From NCBI GenBank assembly GCA_003556325.1, contig PWRF01000193.1, positions 1 to 34,234 on the forward strand: a DNA stretch of 34,234 bases. The letters are read 5' to 3'. Of this stretch, positions 8,623 to 17,015 are shown piece after piece; position 1 is the stretch's first letter, and each line of letters starts with the position of its first letter. The notes below the pieces were generated by a model that worked only from the letters and a program-made list of their open reading frames with translations, was not told the origin of the DNA and did no database searches. The stretch is from Bacteroidales bacterium (GTDB lineage Bacteria; Bacteroidota; Bacteroidia; Bacteroidales; UBA7960). Made by a program: the position numbers and the translations under genes.

Positions 8623-8892
8623 GGATCGTTGTTTGATGCTTTAACTCTTAAGCCCGGGCACTGCAGCTACTGATCGATGTTTGTTGCCTCATCTTTGCTC
8701 CCCGGGCACTGCAGCTGCGGATCGATGTTTGTTGCCTCATCTTTGCTCCCCGGGCGCTGCAGCTGCGGATCGATGTTTGTTGCCTTATCTTTGCACCCCG
8801 GGCACTGCAGCTGCGGATCGATGATTGCTGCTTCATCTGCGCAGCCCAGGTGCGCGACAACTAATTGTTATTCAGCGCTTAATCCCGGAAGC
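8605..8892. repeat. Tandem repeat, 48-bp period, about five to six units
   Basis: Units begin with CCCGGGCACTGCAGCTG-like sequence at 8605, 8653, 8701, 8749 and 8797, each exactly 48 bases apart, and a decayed sixth starts at 8845 (CCCAGG). The central units (8653-8796) are nearly identical; the outer ones have diverged, as expected for a minisatellite that grows and shrinks in the middle. Each unit contains the palindromes CCCGGG, CTGCAG, GCAGCTGC and ATCGAT. The units are contiguous with no unique spacers, so this is not a CRISPR array. Confidence 0.9.
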
Positions 8893-8907
8893 CCAGGCGC
8901 CCGAAGG

Positions 8908-11505
8908 TTAAGGCAATTCGTCCCATTCAATAATAAACTCACCTTCTTCCTGTTTTCTCAGGCGCTCGTCTTTTTTTTCCTCTTCGGGCGATTGCTCGCG
9001 GGGTTCACGTGATAGGAAACGGAACTCTTCGCGCAGGATCTGCCTGAGGTTCTGTCTTTCCTCCCGCAGGTCGTCGCGTAATTTTTCCCGGACACCCTGG
9101 TGGTCGTAACTGAACTGCGGATTGTGAAAGTCCCCTGTCAGCCTCAGGAACAAAGTGGTGCGCCCCAACCCGTCGTCAATTATTTCGCCATATTGTTCCT
9201 GCGGATTACGACGTTCCCTGTGTTCCCTTGCAAGAACATCGGAAAGCAACACCTGTAACCTGTAGTCGATCTCGTTGTCGAAAGTGTGTATTCCGGACAA
9301 TTGAAGGTCCAGGGCACTGCTTGCTATTTCCATCTGGGGGATGACAATTTCACGGTTGAGGATGTGGATTTCGTTTTCCAGGGTTGAAAAGGAAACATCT
9401 GAGAGGTCGCCGGTGCGAATGTACCGCCCCAAAGCAATAAGCGGATGGTAGTTCACAAGACGGCCTTCATTGATGGTCAGACTTGCGGAGGTTTCCATGC
9501 TGCTCCAGTCAATGATAAGGTCTGTGCTCCAGCGTGCCGAAAACTCCATGCCGGCTGTTACCCGGCCATGCAAATGCTCATGGCTGATGCCATCCTGGCC
9601 AAAATTGCCTGTTTGCAAAAACAACTGGTGAATGTCGACATCCGAAAGGGCAGCCTGGCAGGAAACGTCGAGGTAACCCGGTGACCTGCCATCTACGATG
9701 CCCGCGATAACCACATGGCCTTCCATGGCCTGCAGCTCAAGATGATCTGCAAAAAACCGGCTGTCAGCAATACGCATATTACCTGTGATGTCTTCTGCAA
9801 GAAAATCCCGAAAACTAAGTGCACCAATGTCTGCTTTCATGTCCATCCTGAGCCTCGAAGGGAGTGTCAGCCTGTAAAGAGTGTCTGCCTCGCTGGTATG
9901 CTGTTGAAGGATCTCATCCATATTGATTCGCGAGGCGCTCAGGTCGGCCTGGATAAGAGCTGTTTCGCCCGGCAAAAAAAGATAGGGCAATATATTGTTT
10001 ATGCTACCTGTTAATGAGAAATCGCTGCCTCCCACTTTGCCTTCGAGGTGGCGCATCTTCAGCGCATTGTCGCTGAAGCTCATGCTGGCATTGATCCCGT
10101 GGTAGGGCAGGTAGTTCCTTTCATCCATGCTGAAGCTGACATCGTGAAGGCTTACCTCCCCGGAAAGTTGCGCTTCCAGGAGATCCCCGCGTGAAAAATT
10201 CCTTCCTTTGCTCATGGCTCCGTTAAAACGGATATCCATAGTTACCCTGCCGCCTGCGTGATGCAGGTTATGATGCGGGTAAAAGGAAAGCAGCTTGCGG
10301 GATGGCAAGCCGGCGTTCAAATCAAAAGACAACCAGGGCGCTGTAAAGTCAGTTAGTTCCAGTTCGCCTTGTATGGTTGCATCGTCGCCGCTGGCCCGAA
10401 TGTCAGTAAGAGCAAGCTTCCCGCCCGGAAAGTCCGATCCGGCCTTTTTGGCATAATAGCCTTTCACCTGATGAATGGAAGCCTGTATGCCTTGTTGCGG
10501 AAACAGCAGCGAACCATCCCGTAATGAAAAACCAACCCTCAGGTCAAAACCTGCCGCATCATCAAGCATCCCTTTTATGTCAACATCAACAGAGGACAAT
10601 CCGCTTATCTCATAAGGCCTGGCAATACGGCGCCAGCTTTCAGGCAACTGCCCGAGAAATTTTTGGCTGTCCAGTCTTTTTGCCACAATGCTTGCATCTG
10701 CATATACTGAATTATCCCTTCTATCGAAATAACCATCCACCACAAAATCATGGCCGTTTAGATTCAGCCGGCTCTCCATACTTCTTATACCTCCCTGGTC
10801 ATCAAAAGAAAGTAACAGGTCGGTGTCTGCTTGCACTTTGCCCGACCAGTCAATGTTGCCGGCAATAATTTTATTGGCGGCCAGTTGCCCCCGCGATGCA
10901 AGTATTACCGTGTTGGTATCCTCCGGCAATGAAAACGCCATTTTATGGATGTCGATGCTGGCAAGCTGGTTTTCAGGAATATGTGAGAACGTGACCTGAA
11001 GCTCGCTCACTTCAATGTGTTTGATGTCAAAACGGAGTCCTTCGGAAGCTTTTGTGGTATCGGTTTCCCAGAAGATATAGTTTCTATGGCCACCAGGATA
11101 TATGGTGGGATGAAAGAAGCCGTTATGAACTGCCAGGTGCCGTATGGTATATTCGCGACGAAAAAAGTCGAGGATGTTAAAGCGCAGGTGAATGGATTCG
11201 ACGTGGGCGAGGGGCTTGTCTTTTGCCTGGTCAGCGTTGTCTTCAATATACACGTTGTGCAGAGAAACTGATGCCATGGGAAAATTGCCCAGGAGGCTGA
11301 ACTCAATCTGACCGGCGCGGATCTCCGTTGTTGTTCTTCTGTTGAGTTCGTTCAGCAGGAGGTTTTGGATGTTGTCGCTGTCAAGCGATACCAGTATGAT
11401 GATTGTGGCGGCGATGGCAGTAAAAAACACCACTATGGCCAGGAAGATATTTCTCAGCTTCCTTAGCAGGATGTCAATATTTGAGAAAATTTTTTTCGCC
11501 GTCAT
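8908..11505 (-). CDS. AsmA-like inner-membrane-anchored envelope protein
   Basis: The protein is 865 residues long. An N-terminal transmembrane helix (about residues 18-40, IFLAIVVFFTAIAATIIILV) is followed by a long beta-rich periplasmic region that opens with the AsmA signature SLLGNFPMASVSLHNVYIED. The C-terminus (from about 800) becomes charged and probably coiled-coil (VREKLRDDLREERQNLRQILREE) and ends in an acidic tail. AsmA/TamB-type proteins form hydrophobic grooves thought to carry phospholipids between membranes; that role here is inference from family. The start ATG lies 7 bases after the stop of the pseudouridine synthase gene, so the two are very likely one operon. The repeat interval lies downstream. 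Confidence 0.85.
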   Translation of the reverse strand: MTAKKIFSNIDILLRKLRNIFLAIVVFFTAIAATIIILVSLDSDNIQNLLLNELNRRTTTEIRAGQIEFSLLGNFPMASVSLHNVYIEDNADQAKDKPLAHVESIHLRFNILDFFRREYTIRHLAVHNGFFHPTIYPGGHRNYIFWETDTTKASEGLRFDIKHIEVSELQVTFSHIPENQLASIDIHKMAFSLPEDTNTVILASRGQLAANKIIAGNIDWSGKVQADTDLLLSFDDQGGIRSMESRLNLNGHDFVVDGYFDRRDNSVYADASIVAKRLDSQKFLGQLPESWRRIARPYEISGLSSVDVDIKGMLDDAAGFDLRVGFSLRDGSLLFPQQGIQASIHQVKGYYAKKAGSDFPGGKLALTDIRASGDDATIQGELELTDFTAPWLSFDLNAGLPSRKLLSFYPHHNLHHAGGRVTMDIRFNGAMSKGRNFSRGDLLEAQLSGEVSLHDVSFSMDERNYLPYHGINASMSFSDNALKMRHLEGKVGGSDFSLTGSINNILPYLFLPGETALIQADLSASRINMDEILQQHTSEADTLYRLTLPSRLRMDMKADIGALSFRDFLAEDITGNMRIADSRFFADHLELQAMEGHVVIAGIVDGRSPGYLDVSCQAALSDVDIHQLFLQTGNFGQDGISHEHLHGRVTAGMEFSARWSTDLIIDWSSMETSASLTINEGRLVNYHPLIALGRYIRTGDLSDVSFSTLENEIHILNREIVIPQMEIASSALDLQLSGIHTFDNEIDYRLQVLLSDVLAREHRERRNPQEQYGEIIDDGLGRTTLFLRLTGDFHNPQFSYDHQGVREKLRDDLREERQNLRQILREEFRFLSREPREQSPEEEKKDERLRKQEEGEFIIEWDELP

Positions 11506-11512
11506 AGGGTAT

Positions 11513-12313
11513 TCAGGAGATCATTCTGAGATAATTCACTTCTTTTTGTGTCAGTCTGCGCCATTTGCCGCGCGGAAGGTCCTTTTTTGTCAGGCCGGCA
11601 AAAATCACCCTGTCGAGCTTGGTGACTTTGTACCCGTATTGTTCAAAGATCCTTCTGACCACACGGTTTTGTCCGGAGTGCAGTTCGATGCCTATCTCTC
11701 TTTTGTTGTCCGGGTTGGCGTATTCGATGCGGTCGGGGCGCACCATTTTATCGTCGATGGCCACTCCTTTTTCAATATTTTGCAGATCTGCTTTGCTTAC
11801 GGGCTTATCGAGATGCACGTGGTAAAGCTTTCGTACCCCGTGTTTGGGGTGGCTTAGTTTTTTGGCAAGGTCACCGTCGTTGGTAAGGAGCAGCAACCCG
11901 GTCGTGTTTCTGTCGAGCCGGCCTACCGGGTAAAGTCGTTCCCTGATGGTATTCCCTATCAGGTCTAGTACGGTTTTACGTTGCTGCGGGTCGTCGGCTG
12001 TGGTGATATAGTCTTTGGGTTTGTTAAGCAACACGTAAACTTTCTGTTCGTGCGACAGTTTTTTGTTCCCGTAAGTCACTGTGTCGCCATGTGCCACTTT
12101 GGTTCCCAGCTCGGTTACGGTTTCCCCGTTGATCTTTATTTCTCCTTTCCTGATAAGTTCGTCTGCCTCGCGCCGGGAGCAAACGCCTGCATTGGCAATA
12201 TATTTATTCAGTCGCATCGCAGCTTTCTGGTCGAAACTGTGTTTAAGCGGCTGTTTGATGTTCTTTTTGCCGGGTTTTTGCTTGCCGGTAAGGTTTTGTT
12301 TTCTTGTTTTCAT
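11513..12313 (-). CDS. Pseudouridine synthase, RluB/RsuA family
   Basis: After a basic N-terminal extension of about 32 residues, an S4 RNA-binding domain begins (MRLNKYIANAGVCSRREADELI), followed by the RsuA/RluB catalytic domain with the active-site Asp in GRLDRNTTGLLLLTNDG and the C-terminal motif SGQNRVVRRIFEQYGYKV. The family makes pseudouridine in ribosomal RNA; RluB modifies 23S U2605 and RsuA 16S U516 in E. coli. Without a phylogeny I favour RluB-like but do not assign the symbol. Its ATG lies about 40 bases beyond the terminator that closes the dcw transcript, so it needs its own promoter or read-through; I see no clear promoter box there. It is followed directly by the asmA-like gene. 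Confidence 0.9.
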   Translation of the reverse strand: MKTRKQNLTGKQKPGKKNIKQPLKHSFDQKAAMRLNKYIANAGVCSRREADELIRKGEIKINGETVTELGTKVAHGDTVTYGNKKLSHEQKVYVLLNKPKDYITTADDPQQRKTVLDLIGNTIRERLYPVGRLDRNTTGLLLLTNDGDLAKKLSHPKHGVRKLYHVHLDKPVSKADLQNIEKGVAIDDKMVRPDRIEYANPDNKREIGIELHSGQNRVVRRIFEQYGYKVTKLDRVIFAGLTKKDLPRGKWRRLTQKEVNYLRMIS

Positions 12314-12354
12314 GGTTTTTGCGCTGATGGTATTATTTCCGGGGGTTGCAAGAC

Positions 12355-12375
12355 AAAAAAAGGCGCTGTTGCGCC
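12355..12375 (-). terminator. Intrinsic terminator closing the dcw/ftsZ transcript
   Basis: On the minus strand GGCGC-AACA-GCGCC is followed by seven T. The stem is compact and GC-rich and the U-tract is long. It lies 26 bases past the stop codon of the 95-residue hypothetical gene and 42 bases before the pseudouridine synthase start. Confidence 0.85.
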
Positions 12376-12401
12376 CTTAGTTAACGATTGGAGGTCTGCT
12401 T

Positions 12402-12689
12402 TTATTCCACCACTTTGTTTAATTGCTCAAAAGCTTTGTTCACCTTGCTAAGCAGTTCGCTGTAAAGGTCACGGTAGTATTCCTTAAGTTTTTTGCCTTT
12501 TGCCGGTTCTACCGGGGGCTGGTTTACCTTTTCTAGCAGTTCTTCCCGGAATGTAAGCATCTCCTTGATCAGCTGATCTATCTCATCCCGGGTTTTCTCG
12601 TCTTTTGCAGACTGGTGCATCAGACTGGTACCTATGACTTCATCTATCAGATAGTTGATGTCTTTTTTCAAATTTTTCTTGCTGGCCAT
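12402..12689 (-). CDS. Conserved-looking small hypothetical protein (95 aa)
   Basis: I do not recognise a named family. The protein is highly charged, probably all alpha-helical and cytoplasmic, with Lys-rich N-terminus (MASKKNLKKDINYLIDEVIG), two predicted helices (about 8-25 and 30-55), a short proline-containing linker (NQPPVEPAKGKK) and a C-terminal amphipathic helix. There is no cysteine, signal peptide or membrane segment. It is the last gene before the terminator, 26 bases after the FKBP gene, and its codon use looks like its neighbours, so I judge it a real gene. A role cannot be read from sequence. Confidence 0.8.
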   Translation of the reverse strand: MASKKNLKKDINYLIDEVIGTSLMHQSAKDEKTRDEIDQLIKEMLTFREELLEKVNQPPVEPAKGKKLKEYYRDLYSELLSKVNKAFEQLNKVVE

Positions 12690-12715
12690 GATACAAAGTG
12701 TTATGACAGTTAATA

Positions 12716-13186
12716 CTAATTGTAATCTATGATATCGATGTCAAATATGATTACCGTATTTCCCGGTATGTCTCCGGATCCTCTTGGGCCATATCCGAGT
12801 TGCGAGGGGATAAGGATGGTTCCCTTCCCGCCGCGGCCAAACTCCATTACTCCCAGGCGGAAGCCTGCAACTACCCGGCTGAGGTCCAGGTATACATCCT
12901 GCCCGCTGTCAAATACCTCCTCGTCGAGAAAATAGCCAACATAACTCATCAGCACCACACTTGACGGACCGGGAGGCTCACCCGTGCCTTCTTTTTCCAC
13001 AACGACAAAGATGCCGCTCTCGTGCTCGTAAGCGTCCAGGTCGTGTTCTTCAATATATTCCAATATCTTCTGCCTGTCTTTCTGCAGTATTTCTGCCGGA
13101 TCATCGTCGCTGCATCCTGCTAAAGATCCCGTCAGAAACAGCATGATCAGCAATTTGATCACTGGCAGGGATAACTTTGTGTTCAT
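12716..13186 (-). CDS. FKBP-type peptidyl-prolyl cis-trans isomerase, lipoprotein
   Basis: I place the start at the internal ATG at 13186 rather than the ORF-track start at 13225. From there a lipoprotein signal is well formed: MNTKLSLPVIKLLIMLFLTGSLAGC, with lipobox LAGC and an acidic DDD after the cysteine. A short helical stretch leads into one FKBP domain with the usual features VVLMSYVGYFLDEEVFDSG, AGFRLGVMEFGRGGKGTILIPSQLGYG and PGNTVIIFDIDII. It should catalyse proline isomerisation on exported proteins at the periplasmic face of a membrane. Bacteroidota GldI is a lipoprotein of this kind, but I cannot assign this gene to GldI. A promoter-like box lies just upstream. Confidence 0.88.
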   Translation of the reverse strand: MNTKLSLPVIKLLIMLFLTGSLAGCSDDDPAEILQKDRQKILEYIEEHDLDAYEHESGIFVVVEKEGTGEPPGPSSVVLMSYVGYFLDEEVFDSGQDVYLDLSRVVAGFRLGVMEFGRGGKGTILIPSQLGYGPRGSGDIPGNTVIIFDIDIIDYN

Positions 13187-13261
13187 TGGGTTGTTATTTA
13201 TTGGGTATAATCTGATATTGTGCAAACCAGGCGCATCTGCACCGGCTCAATCACTTTTTTG

Positions 13262-13269
13262 CAAAGATA
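13262..13269 (-). promoter_or_regulatory. Candidate Bacteroidota -7 box upstream of the FKBP gene
   Basis: The minus strand reads TATCTTTG, an exact TAnnTTTG match, in the 142-base gap between ftsZ and the FKBP lipoprotein and 75 bases before the chosen FKBP start. A good -33 TTTG is not visible. The gap is the longest in the cluster apart from the terminator region, which fits an internal promoter. Confidence 0.4.
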
Positions 13270-13328
13270 AGAAAAAGTAACGGTGTGATTGCCATTATTT
13301 TGAACGGCAATACTAACAAACCCTGTTC

Positions 13329-14855
13329 TTAATCCACGTTGTCGTGCAGGAAGGAGTTGTTGGACTTGATCTGGGTGTTTTTCTCATCTGTTTCGTTCAG
13401 TGTAAAGCGCGATACCTGGGATTCGCTGCTGGCAGGAACCGGACTCAGATTCACTTTGCGCCTGACATATGCCGGCTGGCTTTCAAGGTCAGCAAGCCCT
13501 TCCGGTGTTTTAAGCTGGATGCTAAGACTCTTTAATCGTTCTTCGCGTTCCTGGATCTGTTGCTGAAGGTCTGCTTCGGACAGGTGCGTGCTCTCGTTTT
13601 CTTCTTTGGCCTTTGCTTTCCTGGCCTGGCTTACAAGCTTCTGTTTGAAGATGTCCATTGACTCTTCGGTAAGTGTTTGCATTTGCCCCGCAGTTTTCTT
13701 GTGCTGACTTTCTTCCGAAGGCTTTTCTTCCTCCCTGATGCGGAGCTTCATCCCTTCTTCCGGATGCGTTTCATTTTCATGGTTGAAGGGGCCTTCCCAC
13801 ACGACGGTTTGCTTTTCAGCCTCTTCCTTCACCGTACCTACCGTCCGTTTTTTCTGTGCCCGGTTGCCATCGTACAGTTTGTTGCTGGAGTCAAAACCGG
13901 TGGCCACCAGCGTGACGTTAACCTTTGACTCAAGGCTTTCATCTTTGCTCAGCCCCCAGATGATTTCGGCCGATGATCCGGCTTCGTCCTGGATATAGTC
14001 CGTGATCTCCGAGATCTCATCCATCAGGATCTCCTCCTTGCCGCTGGTGATGTTGAGAAGGATGTTGGTAGCCCCTTTGATCTGGTTGTCGTTGAGCAGG
14101 GGGGAGGACAGGGCCGACTCAATAGCTTTGATCGCCCTGTCGTTGCCTTCGGCATGGCCGCTTCCCATAATCGCCACCCCGCTATCCGACATCACGGTTT
14201 TTACGTCTGCAAAGTCAACATTAACACTTCCTGTCAGTGTAATTATCTCTGCTATCCCTTTGGCCCCGGTTGTGAGCACATTGTCTGCCTTGGCAAATGC
14301 ATCCGAAATAGAGAGGTTCCCATACAACTCACGCAACCTGTCGTTACAGATGACCAGGAGGGTGTCAACCCCTTCGGAAAGCTGTCTTATCCCTTCTTCG
14401 GCCTGCTGCCGCCGCTTCCTGCCTTCGAAAGAAAAGGGGATCGTTACAATAGCCACGGTGAGAATGCCCATTTCTTTCGATGCTTTTGCGATAACGGGTG
14501 CGGCTCCAGTGCCGGTTCCCCCACCCATTCCGGCGGTGATAAACAGCATTTTGGTGTTTGCACCGAGAGCCTCTTTGATGCGCTCAATGTCTTCGATGGC
14601 AGCATTGCGCCCCACTTCGGGGATGCTCCCTGCTCCACGGCCTTCGGTGAGGCTCACCCCGAGCTGTATCTTGCTCGGTACCGGGCTTTTGTCGAGTGCC
14701 TGGGCATCTGTGTTGCACACAAAAAAGTCCACACCCTCTATACCCTGACGAAACATGTGATTTACGGCATTGCTGCCGCCGCCGCCTACACCCATCACTT
14801 TGATTATGGAACTCTGGTTTTTGGGAAGGTCGAATTTGATCATGTCTGTTGTCAT
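13329..14855 (-). CDS. ftsZ: Cell division GTPase FtsZ
   Basis: FtsZ polymerises into the cytokinetic ring. The GTPase core (about residues 15-325) has the first loop GVGGGGSNAVNHM, the tubulin signature GGGTGTGAAPVIA and the T7-loop region with NVDFADVKTVM. A long variable linker (about 330-450) rich in Glu, Lys and Gln follows. The tail is of the Bacteroidota kind: a YVRRKV segment, then about 40 more residues ending NNSFLHDNVD, instead of stopping at the short conserved peptide seen in proteobacteria. Length 508 is long for FtsZ in general but usual for this phylum. ftsA lies 48 bases upstream. This is the last classical dcw gene. Confidence 0.98.
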   Translation of the reverse strand: MTTDMIKFDLPKNQSSIIKVMGVGGGGSNAVNHMFRQGIEGVDFFVCNTDAQALDKSPVPSKIQLGVSLTEGRGAGSIPEVGRNAAIEDIERIKEALGANTKMLFITAGMGGGTGTGAAPVIAKASKEMGILTVAIVTIPFSFEGRKRRQQAEEGIRQLSEGVDTLLVICNDRLRELYGNLSISDAFAKADNVLTTGAKGIAEIITLTGSVNVDFADVKTVMSDSGVAIMGSGHAEGNDRAIKAIESALSSPLLNDNQIKGATNILLNITSGKEEILMDEISEITDYIQDEAGSSAEIIWGLSKDESLESKVNVTLVATGFDSSNKLYDGNRAQKKRTVGTVKEEAEKQTVVWEGPFNHENETHPEEGMKLRIREEEKPSEESQHKKTAGQMQTLTEESMDIFKQKLVSQARKAKAKEENESTHLSEADLQQQIQEREERLKSLSIQLKTPEGLADLESQPAYVRRKVNLSPVPASSESQVSRFTLNETDEKNTQIKSNNSFLHDNVD

Positions 14856-14903
14856 AGTTTGTTGGTTTTTTATGAATATTTTATTTGTTTACCTGTTGAT
14901 TGT

Positions 14904-16166
14904 TCAATGGTCATTATCCTTTTCGAAGAAATCTCTGCCCTTGGTAAAGATCTTGTCGAAAAAGCCGTATTGCTGTTTTTTTCCGGGCGTCTTTTTCTGC
15001 TTCCGGCGCACTTCGTTTGTTTCAAATCCTTTGATCACCAGCCCCACTCCTGTCGCATGCATCGGGCTTCCAATTTCTCCGCTAAACGACTTTGCCAGGT
15101 GCTCATTGGGATAGCCGATGCGTGTGTCCATGCCGGTTATGAATTCGGTGAGCTGGGCAACATGCTTCAGCTGGCTGCCGCCCCCGGTGAGCACAATGCC
15201 AGCTATGAGCTTCTTTTCAAAGCCGCTGGTCTTAACTTCGTAATACACGTGCTCAATGATCTCTTCCATCCGGGCCTGGATGATGCTTGCCAGGTTCTTC
15301 AGCGATATCTCCTTGGGCTCTCTTCCTTTTAACCCGGGGATGGAAACGATCTCTTCGTCTTTGTTTTCTCTTGCCAGCGCGGAGCCGAAGCTTTTTTTCA
15401 GGGCCTCCGCCTGGGTTCGTATGATGGCGCACCCCTCTTTTATGTCTTCCGTGATGGCATTGCCGCCAAGCGGGATCACCGCTGTGTGGCGGATGATCTC
15501 TTCCTGGAAAATGGCCAGGTCGGTGGTGCCGCCTCCAATGTCGACAAGCACCACGCCCGCCTCTTTCTCCTGCTGGCTTAAAACAGCTTCAGAGGAAGCC
15601 AGGGGCTCAAGGATCATATCCGAGACTTCCAGCCCGGCCTTTTTTACACATTTTTTCAGGTTTTTTGCCGCAGCAATCTTGCCGGTGATAATATGAAAGT
15701 TTGCCTCCAGGCAATTGCCGGCCATGCCTATAGGCTCGCGAATGCCTTGCTGCCCGTCTATAATATATTCCTGGGGGATGACATGAATGATATCCTCGCC
15801 GGGCGGCAACGCCAGCTTAAACATATTGTCAATAAGACTGTCAATGTCTTCCCTGCTGATCTCCTCTTCTATGTCGTTGCGCATGATGTTGCCGCGGTGC
15901 TGAAGGCTCCTGATATGCTGGCCTGCAATGCCCACATTGGTGATTTTTATTTCAACCCCCGATGCCTGGCTGGCTTCAGCAACGGCTTTCTCTATCGAAC
16001 TGACCGTATGCTGTATGTTTTCCACCACACCCCGGTTTACTCCGAGCGACTCGGTTCTTCCCATGCCCAGTATCTCTACTTTGCCATACTCGTTTTTCCT
16101 GCCTACAATACAGGCTATCTTGGTTGATCCAATATCTAAGCCGACTATGATTTCAGATGATTCCAT
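14904..16166 (-). CDS. ftsA: Cell division protein FtsA
   Basis: FtsA is an actin-like ATPase that tethers FtsZ to the membrane. Motifs are VGLDIGSTKIACIVG (phosphate 1), VVLVDIGGGTTDLAIF (phosphate 2) and GIVLTGGGSQLKHV (adenosine). The C-terminus, GFFDKIFTKGRDFFEK, can form the amphipathic membrane-targeting helix. I use the ATG at 16166 (MESSEIIVGLD), because the ORF-track start at 16187 adds seven residues that overlap ftsQ and sit in front of the family's usual beginning. The gap to ftsQ is then 8 bases. An IIDGQQGIREPIGM stretch in the 1C/2A region is as expected. Confidence 0.97.
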   Translation of the reverse strand: MESSEIIVGLDIGSTKIACIVGRKNEYGKVEILGMGRTESLGVNRGVVENIQHTVSSIEKAVAEASQASGVEIKITNVGIAGQHIRSLQHRGNIMRNDIEEEISREDIDSLIDNMFKLALPPGEDIIHVIPQEYIIDGQQGIREPIGMAGNCLEANFHIITGKIAAAKNLKKCVKKAGLEVSDMILEPLASSEAVLSQQEKEAGVVLVDIGGGTTDLAIFQEEIIRHTAVIPLGGNAITEDIKEGCAIIRTQAEALKKSFGSALARENKDEEIVSIPGLKGREPKEISLKNLASIIQARMEEIIEHVYYEVKTSGFEKKLIAGIVLTGGGSQLKHVAQLTEFITGMDTRIGYPNEHLAKSFSGEIGSPMHATGVGLVIKGFETNEVRRKQKKTPGKKQQYGFFDKIFTKGRDFFEKDNDH

Positions 16167-16174
16167 AAAGCAGT

Positions 16175-16963
16175 TTATTTTGAACAAATGACCTGATTAG
16201 TATATGCAATGTTTACCCTGTTGTAATAACGCCAGCCCACCTGTGTGATACCTCCCCTGTAAAATGCCATCAGCTTGTCAAACTTTTCAGGGATGCCGGT
16301 GGCATGTCCGAACTCAATGATATGTGCGCCGTTTTTGGGTGTGAGCTCAAACTGTCCGTCAGCGCGCACGTAGACATGGTCAATAAAGGCATTCCAGAAT
16401 GCATCATTGGAAATATAAGATGCCAGCTCGAAAAGCGATTTCAGCTGGATCCCTTCCTGTGTGTCCTGTTGCTCGTCCGGATCAGCAAATGATGCGGTGT
16501 TTTGAGGTGAAGCGCTGATGTGTCCTGTCACAAGCTTAACCCTTGCCGTGTGTTCATCCGACAGCGGAAAAACTTTTCCGTCGCGATCCACATAGTAACT
16601 ATCGTTGTGCCTGTTGATGACCCGGAACATGGGATCCCGCAACCTCACATCGACGTGTATATTCGCTTTGATGGTGCGGTATACCCTGGCTTCCTTCACC
16701 CATGGCAGGCCGTTTACCATTTCATGAAGTTGTATGATCATGTCCTGGGTAACCATGCGGCCTTCCAGGGTGTCCATCTCTTTGATGATGGTCTCCCGGA
16801 CCATGGCCTGGCAGATGAAATAGTTGCCCGTAGCACTCTCCACACGAATGTCGAGCTTCTGGCTGGTCAGCTGCCTGTTGCCGGATGACGTAAAGCCGAG
16901 CATGACCAGTACGGACGCAACGGAAACAACTACTGCCAATCTTTTCATTATGCGTGCTGCCAT
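16175..16963 (-). CDS. ftsQ: Cell division protein FtsQ
   Basis: FtsQ is a bitopic divisome protein linking early and late division proteins. One N-terminal transmembrane helix (about residues 8-26, RLAVVVSVASVLVMLGF) is followed by a POTRA-like domain (about 30-110, with GLPWVKEARVYR) and a beta domain with YYVDRDGKVFPLS, a conserved FtsQ signature. Length 262 is ordinary. Met6 (MKRLAVVV) is an alternative start. It lies 52 bases after murC and almost abuts ftsA. Confidence 0.92.
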   Translation of the reverse strand: MAARIMKRLAVVVSVASVLVMLGFTSSGNRQLTSQKLDIRVESATGNYFICQAMVRETIIKEMDTLEGRMVTQDMIIQLHEMVNGLPWVKEARVYRTIKANIHVDVRLRDPMFRVINRHNDSYYVDRDGKVFPLSDEHTARVKLVTGHISASPQNTASFADPDEQQDTQEGIQLKSLFELASYISNDAFWNAFIDHVYVRADGQFELTPKNGAHIIEFGHATGIPEKFDKLMAFYRGGITQVGWRYYNRVNIAYTNQVICSK

Positions 16964-17015
16964 GGGTGTTTACTTTTTTAATTCCGGGCCGCGTAAACGG
17001 TGCCGTACTTCTCTT

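Larger units (their letters stand above)
8569..8907. other. Non-coding interval between the asmA-like gene and ispE, largely repeat
   Basis: This 339-base stretch separates two co-oriented minus-strand genes. It is mostly filled by a 48-bp-period tandem repeat and one long inverted repeat, listed separately. Small ORFs cross it on both strands (8648-8860 minus, 8677-9012 plus). They exist because 48 is divisible by three, so a frame that is open in one unit stays open in all; I do not regard them as genes. No tRNA or riboswitch fold is recognisable. Confidence 0.8.

Noticed and set aside
8605-8892. Possible CRISPR array
   Set aside because: Units are contiguous copies without unique spacers, and there are no cas genes in the window.
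8648-9012. Repeat-encoded ORFs on both strands (CSCGSMFVASSLLPG-like and RSCSARGAKMRQQTS-like repeats)
   Set aside because: The 48-bp period automatically keeps frames open on both strands, and the plus ORF runs into the end of the asmA-like gene antisense. There is no start context or flanking conservation to support a peptide.
14154-15332. Long plus-strand ORF of 392 codons across ftsZ and ftsA
   Set aside because: It is wholly antisense to two strongly recognised genes, and its translation is Cys/His-rich with no family resemblance. It is a shadow frame.
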